Assembly: GCA_032164295.1 (NCBI GenBank)
Contig: JAJHTX010000005.1
Coordinates: 2,046,001-2,110,000, forward strand
DNA: 64,000 nucleotides
Origin: Inonotus obliquus
Taxonomy: Eukaryota > Basidiomycota > Agaricomycetes > Hymenochaetales > Hymenochaetaceae
Direction of reading: 5' to 3'
Made by a program: the position numbers and the translations under genes. Each line of letters begins with the position of its first letter. Position 1 is the stretch's first letter. This document shows, one piece after another, positions 24,584-34,452 of the stretch. Under the pieces are notes generated by a model, which was not told the DNA's origin, searched no databases, and saw only the letters and a program-made list of their open reading frames with translations.

Positions 24584-26335
24584 GAAGATACTGCGCCAAG
24601 TGCGTGCGATTCCAATAAACTCGAACCATTGAGGAAGCCTCCTGTGAGTACCTGAATATGGTGGTAGCGGACATGCACTCCTTGGGATCATAAACATATA
24701 ATATCGAGTCTCTAAGGATTGCGAATTACACTGAGTTGAGACGCCATTAATTGCACTACTACTATAACATCATATTCACGACGTGAAACTCGGACTGCCG
24801 CGTCCAACAACTACAATGCCAATACATCTGAGAGTGGAGCGCATGTCGCGGTGGATTGCTTGATTCTTCGGGCGATAAGTAGATATAGGCGGGCGCGACG
24901 CGGACGTGTTAGGCAACGGATGATTTGTTGGTGTCCTGCATCTTCGGTCTGCAAAGGTCAGACGACCGACGTGGATGATAGCGACAAAAGAGGCTCACTT
25001 GCGCATTGCGTTGGCTGGCTTCCATAGGCGACCGCCGACGACCTGGCTTCGAGCAAGTCCCGGCTGCCAATGCCGGCGCTCTCAGCCTTTCCGCACCCCC
25101 GCCACTCGCTGTCCGAATGATGAGCTGCAGCCGGCGACCCGTCGGTGACCATCATGGCATTTGCAGTCGTCAAATCGAGTCAGGGTGGCAGTGGTCGATT
25201 GAAAGATGATACTTTTGTGGTCGGTGTTGGTTGGCCGTCAGCGGTCACTCGCCTGGATGGCTTGCGTAAATAATTTCGTGCGCAAATGCGTCACCGGCCT
25301 TATGAGGCCTGGCCGCCGAGCGAACTTGATTGGCACTATGGATCGCTCGACGGCCTCTCCGCCCCCACTAGCCAAGAATCGATGACAGCCTGGCCCATGA
25401 ACCCGTCGGCTACCCAGACTAAGACCCTCTTTCGAGTCCGTCTGAGCGGCGCAGACATGCCGATCTATCCCGCTAGGAGGGCGAGCCGTGCACTGGCCCG
25501 ATCCACATCACCGCGACTCGCGACTAACATCAGTACTACTGTGCTCTAGTGTGCCAAGCACGACTGTTCTGAACACGACTGTTGCGCATAGGTCGGAGGG
25601 TGGTGGTACGGCGGCATAACCGGCCACACGCTCAATAGCGCTTTCGCGTAGCGATTACATACTTGGCGATATCATAATGGGTGAATGCATATGTTGTGGT
25701 TTTGTTCAGCGACAATACGCTTGATTCTTGTAGTGGGCATTGGTAGTGACCGCCGAAGAAGGCTTGATAACCTGACAGTGGGAGGGTCGACATAAGACAT
25801 GTGACGAAGGCTACTTGGGATGGACGTACCTATGCGATCGACTGTCTCGCTGCCGCTGGTGTGCGGCCATGGTGCCAATGAGTGGCAAAGGGTGGGGATG
25901 GTTGTGAGGATGTGGCTGTTAGCCCGGATGCATGATAGCGTCGGGTGCCGAAGTATGAGGGATACAAGCCGCCACGGTAGACGACTGAAGAAGTGGGCGA
26001 TACCACATGAGATAAGGGAGCTAGTGGGGGGGAGGAAGAGACGGATGAAGAACAGAGAACGAGGGAGGGCGGGTCTTTATATCATAGGCAGTGGCGGTGC
26101 AGGGTGGCTGGCAGCCTGGTCTGGCACTCAATTCTTCTGATAGGCGCACTGATTCGGATTATTGCGAGTGCGGCCACGGCACGCTCTTGTTCCAGCTTGT
26201 TCCTCACCAGCGTGAATCAAATCAGATCAAATCTTGGCGGTTGGATCGATTAATTGTCTGACGAATGAACGAGTTCAATTTGTTCCCGCGTTGGCGCGTT
26301 GTTGTCCCTTGTTGATGTGTGTTGACGCGTTTCAC
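24584..26335 (+). repeat. large inverted repeat, left arm (~1.75 kb)
   Basis: This arm matches the reverse complement of 34453-36190 at about 98-99% identity by eye. Differences include a 9-bp indel near 24685 (GCACTCCTT present here), substitutions near 25970-25990 and a G-run length change near 26030. Several short frames have identical translations in both arms. The arms hold promoter-like and gene-like sequence with no transposase. On the minus strand there is a TATA-like ATATAAAG near 26078 and an ATG at 25870, followed by 14 codons and a GTACGT donor. Such a structure may be a segmental duplication or a large fold-back unit. Confidence 0.85.
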
Positions 26336-26340
26336 ACACA

Positions 26341-26680
26341 TATTATATTAAATACATTTGTTGTTACTCATCCATCACCTCATTCTCTTGCTCTGGACAC
26401 TCTGACTCGCATCCTGCTTTCATGTATACGGAGGACACGATGATATGCATCCAGGGACGATTATCTCAAACGGTGCTACTCCCTTTATCTGCATCAGTCT
26501 TGGCTACGGTCCCTTTTTAACATGAATTGATAGTCGACACGGAAGCGCCCTACCAAAGGAGAAGAATGAGTACAATAACAAGATTAATCAAGATATCTCA
26601 TGGCTATTCAACTCGATAGTATACATGATCACTATCAATTAACTCAGATAATCACAAGAGCTCTATCCGACGATATACCC
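26341..26680 (+). repeat. terminal inverted repeat, left
   Basis: It pairs with 27679-28010. Shared landmarks are CTCTGACTCGCATCCTGC, GACGATTATCTCAAA and CAAGAGCTCTATCCGACGAT. Confidence 0.85.
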
Positions 26681-26879
26681 CAAACAAGAACTCAAAGGGG
26701 TCAACGTAATAGCTTGCTTGATACATCACCACCTAGATCCATGAAACACTGCTGATATCAGGCGCCCGCTGAATGATAATGCAACTCCTCCACTATTCTT
26801 TCTTCAGCTCCATGGCTCTCTTATCAAAGGCTGGAGCCTCAAACGACGCGCCTCGTGTGTAGGATGCACCACGCTCATA

Positions 26880-27125
26880 ATTCTTTTCTCTCACTCTGTG
26901 GCTAGACCGTTGTTCGATTCAGTGCCATCTTTTGATGACTTGGCGAGATGGTTATCAATAAAGTATCTCGCATTTTCGGCTGCACACGAAGGTCTGGGAC
27001 AACTCCGCATCTCTCCTGTACTTCCAGAATGAGATTGTTGCGCGTGCGTCAGATCCTGCGTGTGCAAGAATTCGTGCTGATACATGGTAGATTCAACGGC
27101 GATGCTTGTAGAGTATTCCTATCCC
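26880..27125 (-). pseudogene. possible captured zinc-metallopeptidase fragment
   Basis: A minus-strand reading through 27085-26891 contains QHEFLHTQ, an HExxH zinc motif. It is followed about 30 residues later by ENARYFIDN, which resembles the acidic and aromatic region after HExxH in fungal M35 (deuterolysin/peptidyl-Lys) peptidases. The piece ends at a stop at 26891, and no upstream domain can be read. It lies in the centre of the fold-back element, so it would be a captured host-gene fragment. The match is short and could be chance. Confidence 0.25.
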
Positions 27126-27678
27126 AATCTCTCCGGTTTCGCGCTCTTTAGTCCTTCACTTTAGAGCACCATACTACCACTCCCCTTCCTGCGTTTATTG
27201 ATACACTACTCCTAGAGTACCTACCACTACGTAGCTTTGTCTACCACACACTTGTAACTAGAATCACTGACGCGCGTTATAAATACATTTTTTTTTAAAA
27301 AAAAGAGTATTCCTATCCGCACCAAGCTGTCAGCTGGAGTTTCGGATAGAAACACGACGTCAGCTTTCACGGATGATTTTACAATTTCTCCTGCACCAGC
27401 TTTTCCCCCGACCGCAACCGCATCGTTGACGAACGGACTAAACACCATAGTTACTGGAAAGAGGACGACACGCAACACGTCCGAGAATATAAACACTGAT
27501 CCCGGAATGAAAACTGAACTTGAGAGAATTGGATGCAACAACTCATGCAACAGCAGAATCACAATTGGAGTTGGTTGCTTTCTGTTGATTAGAGACTTCC
27601 AGTGGTGTGGATGTAAGTGACTGTTGCGACTGGTATGCAGATGAGGATCGAGGAAGGCAAATAATGATACTATGTTCC

Positions 27679-28010
27679 GGGTACATCGTCGGATAGAGCT
27701 CTTGTGATTATCTGAGTTAATTGATAGTGATCATGTATACTATCCAGTTGAATAGCCATGAGATATCTTGTTATTGTACTCATTCTTCTCCTTTGGTAGG
27801 GCGCTTCTGTGTCGACTATCAATTCATGTTAAAAAGGGACCGTAGCCAAGACTGATGCAGATAAAGGGAGTAGCACCATTTGAGATAATCGTCCCTGGAT
27901 GCATATCATCATGTTCTCCGTATACATGAAAGCAGGATGCGAGTCAGAGTGTCCAGAGCAAGAGAATGAGGTGATGGATGAGTAACAAATGTATTTGATG
28001 TAATATATAA
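27679..28010 (-). repeat. terminal inverted repeat, right
   Basis: This is the reverse complement of the left TIR. It is a few bases shorter because of one 14-bp deletion near 27760. Confidence 0.85.
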
Positions 28011-28011
28011 A

Positions 28012-28156
28012 TTGGCATGTAGCCTACAAATTCCCAGGCCTAAAGCAACTGGACCGCCAAAAGAAAAAATACATGACGGCGAGCATAAACTCAGACCGCA
28101 TGTTTTACCAAAAGGCCACATAGTCGCATGTCGACAAGCACTACACTCGAACCGTT
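28012..28156. repeat. short piece of the non-LTR-like repeat
   Basis: GGCATGTAGCCTACAAATTC through CAACTGGACCGCCAAA (about 28013-28053) is repeated in direct orientation at about 31853-31893, where copy 2 of the non-LTR-like element continues. The CGGTA-rich block therefore sits between two copies of the same sequence. Confidence 0.6.
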
Positions 28157-29698
28157 GAATGTGCAAGAACGCGGCCGGTATCAGAAGTACCGGACGAGGG
28201 GGGTACAATTTAGATGCGTCGGGAGGGCCGGTACGTGGCGGTACTAAGTCGTACAGTCACAGACAAGTCATCAAGAGAGAATAGTAGGGCCTGGCTGGAT
28301 TGATGAGTACAGGAGGCTATAGGTGACCGCTCAAGAGGCGAAGTATCAGGAGACGATCAATACCGAGACGAATCCGTCGATACCAAGTCGTTTGGTGTCC
28401 GGTATCGCAGTAGAGAGAACAAAGCAGTAGAGAAGACGAGCAGAGGGGGTGTTTCTGATAGGAATAGTTGCGAGATGAGAGGCGAGGGCGACGAAGACGA
28501 TAACGATGACTACCGGTATCGATACCGGCAACTACGAGACGAGACGAACGAACGGGGGCTTGAACGAGATGAGCAAAACCCGGACCTTCACTCTGGAAGT
28601 TCCTCTCAGATTAGCTGGTTTGCTACAGTAGAACATGCGGGCTATAAATACCATAATACCATAGCCATTCAAGATACCAAATGGGGAGTTTTACAAGTCA
28701 AATCGTACCACAATCCAGTACAAGAAGGGGAACATAAGATCGAAATGAATGTAAAAATAAAATCAGGGGAAACATAAGACGATGAATGAATAAGAAGTTT
28801 TATCAGAGGATGGCTAAGAATAGGGTGGGACGAAACAAGAACCCAATGAAAACTCACGACGAGTGATACCGAGGTAGGGTGGCAGTACCGACGTCGACCA
28901 GCGCTAAAATAAGGATGTGTTTCAAGCTACAGCAAGGGTGCTCCTGATGATGGCCCTGTTGTCTTCTTCTCCAGAGAAGTGCGTCATCCAGATTTACCTT
29001 TGTTCCGGTATCATGATCTGTGCGGTGTCAGTCTGGGCATCTACCGATCGATCGGACAGTGTGCTCCGATGTTGACATGTCGGTACAACCTAACCTTGGC
29101 AATGGAGTACTCTATCACTCGGTACCAATCAGTACGCTGGTGATCGTCCCTGGGCATCAATGAGATCGCTCGAGCCCCTCGATATCGATCGGTACGCGTG
29201 GCCTGACTCGACTGGGCATTGCTTGGCTTCCCCTCCGAGTCGGATCGATGGCCTCCTCCGATACCGAAGCAGCGTACAGCAAACCTGATTCATTTCCCAA
29301 CCTTCCTCTCGATGTAGATCTCCGAGGGCGTGGTCTCGACCTAGCTCACGTTACAAACTTCGGTACCGGAGTGGACCATCGGTATCAACTCCGGTATCGT
29401 CGGTATCGATGCATGGCGGTTCAGAAGGGCATACCGTCGGACTTGGAGCTTCGACAATGATCCAACTCTTCGCAGTAACGTATGGCAGACCGATCGTATC
29501 TTGTGAGCCTTTCCCTCTGGTATGGGCCGTCGAGGGCGTAGTATCGACTAGACATGGACTATTAGGCATCGGTATCAGGATGGGTGAACGGTACTGTATC
29601 AGTATCATCAGTATTGAAGTCTGGTGGTCCGGTACTGTGAGGGAAGACGGGCGTAGGGATTGGTGATTCGGTATTGGCACAGAAGTCTGGCCAAATGC
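28157..29698 (+). repeat. CGGTA-rich direct repeat, unit 1 (~1.54 kb)
   Basis: It begins GAATGTGCAAGAACGCGGCCGG and recurs from 29699 with about 90-93% identity by eye. The unit is saturated with CGGTA/TACCG words in both orientations (for example TACCGGTATCGATACCGG at 28511). It also contains an embedded TATA-like TATAAATACC (28643). Short open frames (29248-29460 and others) recur in unit 2 but resemble no protein. Confidence 0.9.
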
Positions 29699-31158
29699 TG
29701 AATGTGCGAGATCGCGGCCGGTATCAGAAGTACCGGACGAGGGGGGTACGATTTAGATGCGTTGGGAGGGCCGGTACGTGGCGGTACTAAGTCGTACAGT
29801 CACAGACAAGTCGTCAAGAGAGAATAGTAGGGCCTGGCTGGATTGATGAGTACAGGAGGCGATCAATACCGAGACGAATCCATCGATACCGAGTCGTCTG
29901 GTGTCCGGTATCACGGTAGAGAGAACGAAGCAGTAGAGAAGGCGAGCTGAGGAGGTGTTTCAGATGGGACTGGTCGTGAGACGAGAGATGAGGGCGACGA
30001 AGACGAGAACGATGACTACCGGTATCGATACCGGTGACTACGAGACGAGACGAACGAATGGGGACTTGAACGAGATGAGCAAAACCCGGACCTTCACTCT
30101 GGAAGTTCCTCTCATATTAGCTGGTTTGCTACAGTAGAACATGCAGGCTATAAATACCATAATACCGTAGCCATTCAAGATACCAAATGGGGGTTTTCAC
30201 AAGTCAAATCGTACCGTAATCCGGTACAAGAAATGGAACATAAAGTCGAATTGAATGTAAAATTATAATCAGGGGAAACACAAGATGATGAATGAATAAG
30301 AAGTTTTATCAGGGGGTAGCTAAGAATAGGGTGGGACGAGACAAGAACCCAATGAAAACTCACGACGAGTGATACCGAGGTAGGGCAGCGATACCGACGT
30401 CGACCAGCACTAAAATAAGGACGTGTCTCAAGCTACCGCATGGGCGCTCCTGGCGATGTCCCTGTCGTAGGAGAAGCACGTCATCCTGATTTACCTTTGT
30501 TCCGGTATCATGATCCGTGCAGCGTCAGTCTGGGCGTCTACCGATCGATCGGACGGCGTGCTCCGATGTTGACGTGTCGGTACAACCCAACCTTGGCAAT
30601 GGGGTACTCTACTGCTCGGTACCAATCAGTACCCTGGGATCGTCCCTGAGCATCAACGAGATCGCTCGAGCCCCTCGATATCGATCGGTACACGTTGCCT
30701 GACTCGACTGGGCATTGCTTGGCTTCCCCTCCGAGTCGGATCGATGGCCTCCTCCGAGATCGAAGCAGCGTACGGCGGACTTGATTCATTTCCCAACCTT
30801 CCTCTCGACGTAGATCTCCGAGGGCGTGGTCTCGACCTAGCACACGTTACGAACTCCGGTACCGGAGCGGACCATCGGTATCAACACCGGTATCGTCGGT
30901 ATCGATGTATGGCGGTTCAGAAGGGCATACCGTCGGACTTGGAGCTTCGACCATGATCCAACTCTTCGCAGCAACGTATGGCATACCGATCGCAGCTTTG
31001 TGGGCCTTTTCCTCTGGTATGGGCTGTCGAACGTGGACTATTAAGCGTCGGTATCAGGATGGTGGTCGGTACGGTATCGGTATCATCGGTATCGAAGTCT
31101 GGTGGTTCGGTACTGTGATGGAAGACGGGCGTAGGGATTGGTGATTCGGTATTGGCGC
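29699..31158 (+). repeat. CGGTA-rich direct repeat, unit 2 (~1.46 kb)
   Basis: This is the second copy of unit 1. It lacks about 37 bp near 29860 and shorter segments near 30465 and 31030. The same CGGTA/TACCG density is present. Confidence 0.9.
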
Positions 31159-31173
31159 AGAAGTCTGGCTAAA

Positions 31174-31389
31174 CGTATGCAGGACCAGTTCTCAATCGTT
31201 CTTAGCCTTGTCGAATCGCAGAAGGCTTGTACTTTGTTGGAACCACAGGCGTAGATAGGACGGCAGAAGTACCGTGGTCCGAAGAGAAGTAAGAAGCGGT
31301 AGAATCGCAGAAGTATCGTTAATTGGAAGAAGCGGTAGAATTGCAGAATTAAGCCCATATCGATCGTAGCCTCCGGTATTACTCTTTAA
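31174..31389 (+). repeat. 216-bp tandem repeat, unit 1
   Basis: It starts CGTATGCAGGACCAG and is followed head to tail by a near-identical unit. It contains internal GAAGCGGTAGAATCGCAGAAGTA-type subrepeats. Confidence 0.9.
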
Positions 31390-31604
31390 CGCATGCAGGA
31401 CCAGTTCTCAATCGTTCTTAGCCTTGTCGAATCGCAGAAGCCTCGTACTTTGTTGGAACCGTAGGCGTAGATAGGACGGCAGAAGTACCATGGTCCGAAG
31501 AGAAGTAAGAAGCGGTAGAATCGCAGAAGTATTGTTAATTGGAAGAAGCGGTAGAATTGCAGAATTAAGCCCATATCGATCGTAGCCTCCGGTATTACCC
31601 TTTA
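31390..31604 (+). repeat. 216-bp tandem repeat, unit 2
   Basis: It differs from unit 1 at only a handful of positions, for example GGCTTGTAC/GCCTCGTAC and CCACAGG/CCGTAGG. Confidence 0.9.
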
Positions 31605-31806
31605 CCGTACAACGCGTATAATTAGAAAGGGATGGAAACAGAGACAAGAAAGCCCTGTACCGCCAGCTCGCGGACTCCAGACGCATCAGGAAAACGTCAC
31701 AGTGTAAACTGTACGTACAAAAACCTGAGGCCTATGGGGGTTTGAACACATCTATAAGAGTCTCGATGGACACCAGGATATTATTGAACTGGTGAAACCA
31801 GTTGAA
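31605..31806. other. spacer between tandem repeats and element copy 2
   Basis: About 200 bp of non-coding sequence; I see nothing recognisable in it. Confidence 0.5.
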
Positions 31807-32221
31807 CGGATGAGTAACAAATGTATTTAATGTAATTTATACTTTGGCATATAGCCTACAAATTCTCAGGCCTTAAGGCAACTGGACCGCCAAATGACTG
31901 ACGCTGAAAAACATCGGCGGGGAAAAACAAAGAAAACCCCAGGTTATAAGTCGCAATCCCACAGAACAAAAAACCCCCAGGATGGAGGAAAACCTATGAG
32001 GACGACCGTACAAAAAGCATAGTTCGGGTCCAAGGAACGCCGGGTGTGGAGCCCATAAATCCCTTTTCGCCGATTCAAAATTGCGCCCTAAAGAAAATGC
32101 ACCGCCCCTACTTTGATCCCTGCCTCCTCACTTCCTCGCTATCTCCCCGCTGATAAGCCCCGTATGTCACGTTGGAGGGAGCAGCCGCATCCGGCGGCGT
32201 CCGGCCTGGTTACCGGCGTGA

Positions 32222-33724
32222 TGTTGTTAGGACCAGTGCGGATCGGATCAGCAGATCGACATTGATCGACTGATCAACACGATCGACGCACCAGAACAAG
32301 TCCACTCACTCCAGCAATATTTGCAGTCCGTCTTGATAAGCGATAGGAAGTGCGAGGCGGTGCTTTGTAGAGCAGAGTAGCAACAGTACTTAGTCGGGGT
32401 CAAGGGACCGGCCAGACACTAGTACCGATGATAAGAGTGGTAGCGAAGAAGAGAAGCTTTGTGGGGCTTCTTTGTATTCACTAGTACAGAAGAATTTTGC
32501 TGAGGGACATAGCCACCCTCGCTTAGCCTATTTATACCCGAAGCTTCTATCTATTGAGTTACCCGGGCTCCCTCGGGCACAGCCTCCTGATTCTTCCGAG
32601 CACAGCCCCTATCTTGTCCGATACCCCGCAATCTCCAATCGGGTGGCGATGCACTTCCGATTTCCTCCTGCAATCTTCCAGATCCTTCGATATGACTTCA
32701 TACCTGGTTAGTGCACGGCGATCACGCCATCACCGGCCAATCCTGTGGCTGTGCGGAGCTCCGTGTCTTCCGCACTGCCATGTCAATCCTTCTCGAATGT
32801 TCCTTATGATGTCATGCACAGCAACTCGAACAGTCTGCCATGTCTTCATCTTCTGCAGGTGCTGCTGGGCCGTTCGGCTGTCTCAGTTGACTCGGGCTTC
32901 CTCCCTCAATAGGATTAGCTCAATTATCAATTACTGGAGTGGCGGGCCTATATAGTTCTGCCTGTACCATGGCAGGTAATCCAGTCTGCCAGATCGTCGC
33001 TCGGCGATATCCGTTGGGTATCCGTATCTCCGTTCCTTGCACCTGATCGCCACTGATCCCTTCCATGACGAAGGTTAAGATCGCCCCGTTGATCCGTTCC
33101 CTCGGTTGAGAGATTTCCAATGCTATCATCCCCGGTAGTTGATTCTGCTCCGATTTCCATCGTGCCACTATGTTGCCAAATAGATTATTGCGTAGTGCTT
33201 GATGTTCTCTTGTAGCTTCCGCATGTATTGGCCAGTCGAGTTGTATTGCCACTCGTCGGCATAGCTGGGAATGTATCGATCTTCTTGTCCATGCAATTAC
33301 ACCTGCATTCGCAATGTAGTGTAACCCCCTTCCTGTCCAAACCGTAACTTCGTGCAAGTATGCATTTAGTGTAGGTGTGAACAATGGTTGAGTTGTTTCT
33401 GCAACCGTCGACCAATGGTGGTTGGTTCGAATTGAATACGGGTCACTTCGAAGCATATGATTTACTGCATCCTCGAGTATCCATGTCTGCAGTATCCATG
33501 CTTCCTCATGTGCCCATTCACAGAACCTGCATATTGGTGTATTGATTTGTCCTGGTAATGTCGAGCCCCAGGGACAATAGCGTATGTGTGTATAATATGT
33601 TCGATCGAATTGTCTTTCCATGTCTGATGTTTGTGGGAATTTATCGGGTTGTAGCGTCTCTGGATCTGCATGCCAAATAAGTCAATTTCTTCTGACAGAT
33701 GTCCTGGGTCGCTACATCTGGTAG
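32222..33724 (-). mobile_element. 1.5-kb insertion inside copy 2, LTR-element-like
   Basis: The copy-2 sequence is broken at GGCCTGGTTACCGGCGTG (32202-32220) and resumes at GCATCCGGCCTGGTATCCAGCGTG (33723-33746). About 20-25 bp of target are therefore present on both sides, slightly diverged. The insert begins TGTTGTTAGGACC, has promoter-like sequence with TATTTATACCC (32529) and carries a 233-codon minus-strand frame. No RT or integrase is visible. Confidence 0.5.
32920..33621 (-). CDS. unrecognised ORF of the 1.5-kb insertion
   Basis: An intact 233-codon frame runs from an ATG at 33621. A CRFC pair lies near residue 33, followed by a Trp-rich helical segment (HEEAWILQTWILEDAV), HHWSTV and a mixed alpha/beta remainder. 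The arrangement (Cys pair, charged helix, HW motif) loosely recalls the 2504-3280 frame. By eye I cannot prove homology. No known domain is recognised. Confidence 0.35.
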   Translation of the reverse strand: MERQFDRTYYTHIRYCPWGSTLPGQINTPICRFCEWAHEEAWILQTWILEDAVNHMLRSDPYSIRTNHHWSTVAETTQPLFTPTLNAYLHEVTVWTGRGLHYIANAGVIAWTRRSIHSQLCRRVAIQLDWPIHAEATREHQALRNNLFGNIVARWKSEQNQLPGMIALEISQPRERINGAILTFVMEGISGDQVQGTEIRIPNGYRRATIWQTGLPAMVQAELYRPATPVIDN

Positions 33725-34452
33725 CATCCGGCCTGGTATCCAGCGTGAAACCCGCATCTAACGTAAGGAACTTCTTCAGGCAATACCACGGCTTCGAGAG
33801 ATATTCGGGTCTGCGCTGTGAAAGCTTCCTGCACCAACAGGTACTCATTCAGTTATGGGGACTTGCCAGGGAACCACCCCCCGCCCCACCACCCTAACGA
33901 GAAAGGCCGTGCGATCGTAATTTCGGAGTGCCGCAACTTTCGGGCTTGAAAATAAGCTCCGGACCGGTAAACCGACCATGTGAGCGTAAGAGACGAACTC
34001 GGTGCCAAAGAAGTCGGCCGTGCAAGAGTCGTTGACAGCCAATCAATGACCGCCATAGATAAGAGAACTGGGCAGGGGGTGACGACCCCGCCATATGGAT
34101 CGCGCTGATGCGTATCGAGACGTTGTGCGCTGAGGTGCAGACAAGCCGTATTGTGGCTAGATGGACCCGCCTCAAACTCAGGGGTACGCAGGAACCCTGC
34201 TGGTTTTTAACGAACTGGACGGTCGCCAGCATAGTTTCCATCATTAGGTTAAGAGAAAGGCGACACAGTCGCGGCGTGCACATTGGCAGGCCCACCTGCT
34301 GTCGGCCAGGGCTACACAAAGGCTCCACTGGGCTTACGACGGTTGGTCCCCAAAGGGTTTACAGTCCCACACACCCGCCCAAGCAGCGATGGTGGTGGTT
34401 AAAGAGAGAGGATGGATGGATGGATGAGTAACAAAAGTAGAACACGTGCCAA

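Larger units (their letters stand above)
26336..28011. mobile_element. fold-back / MITE-like element with ~335-bp terminal inverted repeats
   Basis: The left end (26341-26680) and right end (27679-28010) are inverted copies at about 95% identity, with a 14-bp indel after AATAACAAGAT. The 1-kb centre has no transposase but carries short gene-like pieces. The outer ends carry the GATGAGTAACAAATGTATTT sequence that also marks the ends of nearby repeats. Long TIRs with an unrelated centre are typical of Foldback-type or non-autonomous DNA elements. Confidence 0.75.
31807..34440. mobile_element. degenerate non-LTR-retrotransposon-like copy (copy 2), interrupted
   Basis: This is homologous to copy 1 (4500-5500) in two blocks: 31870-32221 and 33725-34410. 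Everything between is an insertion. It ends in GGATGGATGGATGGATGAGTAACAAA, a GATG-repeat tail that resembles the short simple-repeat tails of some non-LTR elements. No reverse transcriptase can be read. Confidence 0.55.

Noticed and set aside
24541..24660. Exon-like reading ITLARAGKLAEDTAPSAC at the outer edge of the left arm
   Set aside because: Too short; it crosses the repeat boundary and differs in the right arm. No gene could be built.
27227..27562. Minus-strand ORF with HELLH in the fold-back element
   Set aside because: HExxH occurs, but the rest reads as hydrophobic low-quality sequence without peptidase features.
28475..31144. Several 60-110 codon ORFs in the CGGTA repeats
   Set aside because: They recur only because the DNA is duplicated, and they contain repeat-derived translations without domain character.
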